Below the pieces are notes generated by a model. That model searched no databases and was not told the origin of the DNA. It saw nothing but the letters and a program-made list of their open reading frames with translations. This document shows positions 61,360 through 64,000 of a stretch of DNA of 64,000 nt, piece after piece. The DNA is taken from the NCBI RefSeq assembly GCF_963677195.1, contig NZ_OY781918.1, forward strand, positions 546,923-610,922, in the 5' to 3' direction. This stretch comes from an uncultured Marinifilum sp. (GTDB lineage Bacteria; Bacteroidota; Bacteroidia; Bacteroidales; Marinifilaceae). The position numbers were made by a program, and so were the translations under genes. The number at the start of each line of letters is the position of its first letter. Position 1 is the first letter of the stretch.

Positions 61360-61602
61360 ATCGACCTCCCATTTTCTACCTTATTTAGAACGTAGCATTT
61401 TATGTATAATGATTACTATCAGAAAACTACTATAAAAACTACACATTCAGAAAAATTCCTCGCTGTTAAATAGACTTAATAAAAATAATCTCACTCTCAT
61501 ATAGTGCGAGTGAGATTATATAACTTGGTTCTCGAGTTCGTTCAAGTATGCATACGAAAAAACTCAAACCCAAGATCTCGTTCGAGGAGATAGGGCAAAT
61601 TT
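61360..61602 (+). repeat. Structured intergenic element, copy C (diverged)
   Basis: The most diverged copy; its left third is hard to align. It keeps the structures by paired changes. Hairpin 1 is AATCTCACTC (61487-61496) / GAGTGAGATT (61508-61517), where a G-C pair has become T-A. Stem 2 has CTTGG (61524-61528) / CCAAG (61570-61574) and GAGTT (61534-61538) / AACTC (61561-61565). The central dyad is GTATGCATAC (61546-61555) instead of GTGTACAC. The terminal AGATCTCGTTCGAGGAGAT is unchanged. Confidence 0.8.
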
Positions 61603-61640
61603 AATAATATATTTTTCTTAATCCTAAAAATTAAAGCCCA

Positions 61641-62099
61641 ATGAAAAACAACGATTTAATTCAAGTAGTCTTAACCTAAGAAGAATTAAGCGAAAACAAC
61701 ACCCATTTAGATGCATTACTTAGTACTGCAAACAAAAATGCTCCTAGTTTAACTCCTGAGCAGCGCTCAACCTTTGGTTCTATTAACGAAACCACAAATT
61801 GCTGGTAAATAAAGCCAGAATTATTATGCCGGAAAATCCAAAATACATTCCAAATTTTATTTGTTACTAAAGACGAAATGGAAAACATTAACATCTTCAT
61901 GAAGAAAAACAAGCTTATCGATAAACCAAACATTACTGTACTAAGATATGAGAACAATGAATTCAAAGAAGCCTTTGGTTCAAAATCACTTCCTTGTGTA
62001 TTTATTTTCGACAAGCAAAAACAACTTGTAAAGCATTTTGAGGGAGCTGTAACGGCTCGTACATTAGTTAAGTATACCCGTTATGCTAAATCCAAATAA
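61641..62099 (+). pseudogene. Decayed thioredoxin-like gene with two in-frame stops
   Basis: A single frame from ATG 61641 to TAA 62097-62099 contains TAA at 61677-61679 and 61806-61808. The last third ('FQILFVTKDEMENINIFMKK', 'GSKSLPCVFIFDKQKQLVKH') aligns with the intact thioredoxin-like protein of the locus ('YQILLVFQTG', 'EDKVPCSFLFDTNNKLLRKK'). Residues around the second stop ('NCW-stop-IKPELL') fall where the CxxC site should be. The N-terminal 50 codons are not recognisable. It is a non-functional relic placed 38 nt after element C. Confidence 0.75.
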
Positions 62100-62182
62100 G
62101 TATAAATTTTTCTAATGCTAAAAATCCTTTTCAATAAACAATTCTGGCAAGTTTATAAAACCTAGAAGGTTTATTTTTTTTC

Positions 62183-62190
62183 TACCTTTG
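62183..62190 (+). promoter_or_regulatory. Candidate -7 box for thiL
   Basis: TACCTTTG matches TAnnTTTG exactly, 130 nt before the thiL ATG. No matching -33 box is seen. The leader between has no TPP riboswitch core. Confidence 0.45.
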
Positions 62191-62319
62191 CACACAAATC
62201 ACATAGACGATATTATACCGATTATTAAATGAATACAGCCTTGAGTTCATTTCATTCCTTTAGGCTTATCATTTATATATCGGCATACTATCAGAATAAT
62301 TTTACCTTAAGGCAATATT

Positions 62320-63366
62320 ATGCAGGAAAATAAAGCACAGGGAACCGATATTTCATCGATGGGAGAATTCGGTTTAATAAAACATCTTACTAAAAATATC
62401 AAATTAAAACATGCAAGCTCCAATGTTGGGATTGGCGACGATGCTGCGGTGCTTGATTACAGCAACAAAAAAACAGTTGTAACTACCGATTTATTGGTAG
62501 AAGGAATCCATTTCGATTTAATGTATACCCCTCTAAAACATTTGGGTTACAAGAGCATTGCAGTAAATGTTTCTGATGTTTATGCCATGAATGCTTGTCC
62601 AAAACAGGTAACTGTATCTATTGCAATCTCGAAACGATTTACTGTTGAAGCTCTGGATGAAATTTATGATGGCATTCGTTTGGCCTGCGAAAATTACAAT
62701 GTCGATTTGGTGGGTGGAGATACTACATCATCTTTAACTGGTTTATGTATTTCTGTAACTGCCATTGGCGAAGCTGAAGAGAGTGAGTTGGCTTACCGAA
62801 GTGGTGCAAAAGTTAACGACTTAATCTGCGTAAGCGGAAACTTAGGTGCGGCTTACGCCGGATTACAATTACTAGAGCGCGAAAAACGTGTTTTCGATAG
62901 CAACCCAAACATGCAGCCGGATTTATCGGGTCACGATTACATTTTAGAGCGTCAATTAAAACCAGAAGCCAGAAAAGATATCTACGAAAGATTACAGGAA
63001 GCTAAAATTATTCCTTCTTCTATGATTGATATCTCTGATGGATTATCATCGGAATTGATGCATATCTGTGAAAAATCGAAAGTAGGTTGTCAGGTTTATG
63101 AGGAAAAAATTCCTGTCGACTACGAAACCCATAAAATGGCCGAAGAGCTGAACATGAACTACAGCACTTTCTCACTTAATGGTGGAGAAGATTATGAGCT
63201 ATTATTTACAGTTCCATTGGATAAATTCGATGAAATTGAAAAAATGGAAGACGTAAAAGTAATTGGACACATTACCGAAGAATCGAAAGGTCTTTATTTG
63301 GTTACCCGCGATAATGTGGAAATTGAATTACAGGCTCAGGGATGGAATCCGCTGAAGGAGGAGTAA
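62320..63366 (+). CDS. thiL: Thiamine-monophosphate kinase
   Basis: Phosphorylates thiamine phosphate to thiamine diphosphate, the last step of cofactor synthesis. It is 348 residues of the PurM/AIR-synthase-like fold. 'NVGIGDDAAVLDYS' (about 35-48) and 'VDLVGGDTTSSLTGLCISV' carry the Mg-ATP aspartates. 'TTDLLVEGIHFD' and the later 'DISDGLSSELMHIC' and 'NGGEDYELLFTVP' are ThiL hallmarks. It is a single-gene unit with a promoter-like box and a strong terminator. Confidence 0.95.
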   Translation: MQENKAQGTDISSMGEFGLIKHLTKNIKLKHASSNVGIGDDAAVLDYSNKKTVVTTDLLVEGIHFDLMYTPLKHLGYKSIAVNVSDVYAMNACPKQVTVSIAISKRFTVEALDEIYDGIRLACENYNVDLVGGDTTSSLTGLCISVTAIGEAEESELAYRSGAKVNDLICVSGNLGAAYAGLQLLEREKRVFDSNPNMQPDLSGHDYILERQLKPEARKDIYERLQEAKIIPSSMIDISDGLSSELMHICEKSKVGCQVYEEKIPVDYETHKMAEELNMNYSTFSLNGGEDYELLFTVPLDKFDEIEKMEDVKVIGHITEESKGLYLVTRDNVEIELQAQGWNPLKEE

Positions 63367-63387
63367 TCAACAAACAAACGAAAAATA

Positions 63388-63420
63388 AGAAAACCCGGGG
63401 AATTCCTCGGGTTTTCTTAT
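63388..63420 (+). terminator. Terminator after thiL
   Basis: A long, nearly perfect hairpin, AAGAAAACCCG-GGGAATTCC-T-CGGGTTTTCTT type, occupies 63388-63417. It is palindromic and usable from both sides, 22 nt past the thiL stop. Confidence 0.9.
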
Positions 63421-63483
63421 TTTATAAGGCCTGCAATTTAAGTTGCTCTTTCAGGGCGTATGCTTCTATTCGTTATCAATTAA

Positions 63484-63502
63484 CCCAATGCGTTGCATTG
63501 GG
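63484..63502 (+). repeat. Hairpin upstream of the transposase (1)
   Basis: A perfect 8-bp stem, CCCAATGC (63484-63491) / GCATTGGG (63495-63502), has loop GTT. A short strong stem of this kind is typical near the ends of IS200-like elements and of REP sequences moved by related enzymes. Confidence 0.6.
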
Positions 63503-63597
63503 CTGAATTAGGCTGCCTTTATTAACCAAGTATTAAATTCTTATAAAGAATGTTTTCTTTCAATTGAAATTCTGTCACGAAGTGATTAAATTTGAGT

Positions 63598-63620
63598 AAC
63601 CACCTATGAAATAGGTGGTT
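63598..63620 (+). repeat. Hairpin upstream of the transposase (2), possible left-end structure
   Basis: A perfect 10-bp stem, AACCACCTAT (63598-63607) / ATAGGTGGTT (63611-63620), has loop GAA and lies 48 nt before the transposase ATG. It is probably the subterminal hairpin recognised by the HUH transposase. A small CCCTGAAGGGG dyad (63643-63653) follows. Confidence 0.65.
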
Positions 63621-63668
63621 AATCCCAAAAAACTTTACAATTCCCTGAAGGGGATAAACAGAGAACTT

Positions 63669-64000
63669 ATGAGTAGCTACAAGCAAATCTATTACCACAT
63701 TATTTTCAGAACTAAAAGAAGTGAAAAGACCATCCCAACAGAACATTCGAAAAAACTATTCGCCTACCTACTCGGAATTATCAAGAATAAACAATGTCAT
63801 CTATATCGAATAAATGGAATGGAAGAACACATACATTTATTAAGCGATCTTCATCCTAGTATAGCTCTTGCTGATTTTTTAAGAGATTTAAAAACATCAT
63901 CTTCAATTTGGTTAAAACAACAACCCGAATTTAAAAATTTTAAAGGATGGGCTGATGGATATGCTGCTCTCACAAAATCATTTCATGAAAAAGAACAAAT
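63669..64000 (+). mobile_element. tnpA: IS200/IS605-like HUH (Y1) transposase, 5' part, cut by window edge
   Basis: ATG at 63669; 110 codons are visible and the end lies outside. The product starts MSSYKQIYYHIIFRTKRSEK and has the HUH metal-binding motif HIH in 'RINGMEEHIHLLSDLHPS' (about residues 53-55). This is followed by 'DFLRDLKTSSSIWLKQ' and 'WADGYAALTKSFHEKEQ', the standard layout of IS200-type single-domain transposases. The catalytic Tyr should lie just beyond the window edge or in 'GYAALT'. It could be a full IS200-like element or a domesticated RAYT. The flanking hairpins fit both. Confidence 0.88.

Noticed and set aside
62191..62319. Possible TPP riboswitch before thiL
   Set aside because: The conserved CUGAGA and related TPP-aptamer cores are absent; only a weak hairpin is seen.

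Overview
The window is low-GC DNA from a member of the Bacteroidota, most likely a marine, Marinifilaceae-like member of the order Marinilabiliales. Four signs support this. The -7 promoter boxes are TAnnTTTG. The families DUF4783, GSCFA, DUF1343 (NamZ), putative porin and CarboxypepD_reg are all present. The SUF operon has the typical Bacteroidota order. The 16S/23S gene content fits. Placement below phylum is inference from protein style, not from a database search.

1-34 kb is mostly housekeeping. It holds an incomplete membrane sensor, rlmH, amtB convergent with a glutamine synthetase, NDH-2, RidA, ValRS, a class I aminotransferase, a redoxin, NamZ and an FtsX-type permease. A GH2 glycosidase is divergent from a membrane-anchored regulator. 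A large PEP-synthase-like signalling protein, NADP-glutamate dehydrogenase, a CPBP protease, DUF2059, a Nudix hydrolase, MltF and a porin follow. The surprise here is an intact gatE-gatD pair (26.5-29.9 kb), the archaeal-type Glu-tRNA(Gln) amidotransferase, with the two genes overlapping by one base.

34.2-40 kb is a complete rRNA operon on the minus strand (16S, tRNA-Ile, tRNA-Ala, 23S, 5S, terminator). It has boxA-like sites before 16S and 23S. Its leader carries four tandem promoters of identical geometry (TTTG, 21 nt, TATCTTTG).

40-49 kb holds GSCFA, an alpha/beta hydrolase, queG and the suf operon sufB-C-D-S-E plus a DUF59 gene, closed by a terminator.

49.6-62.1 kb is the accessory region and the most interesting part. 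A small HTH protein is followed by a structured 250-nt intergenic element and two short genes absent from a standard ORF list. Each of these encodes a peptide with a 15-residue double-glycine leader and a roughly 40-residue two-cysteine core. A tight operon follows: a CarboxypepD_reg protein, a lipoprotein, two paralogous membrane proteins, a membrane-anchored thioredoxin-like protein, a C39-peptidase ABC exporter (PCAT), a MacB-like permease, an HlyD-type adaptor and a second CarboxypepD_reg protein. The exporter's peptidase domain has its catalytic Cys, His and Asp and should cut the GG leaders, so this is a peptide (bacteriocin or signal) production and export locus. The same structured element recurs twice downstream, each time in front of a gene broken by in-frame stops. 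Its hairpins are kept by paired base changes, which points to a functional RNA or DNA structure.

62.2-64 kb holds thiL and then the start of an IS200-like HUH transposase preceded by two hairpins.
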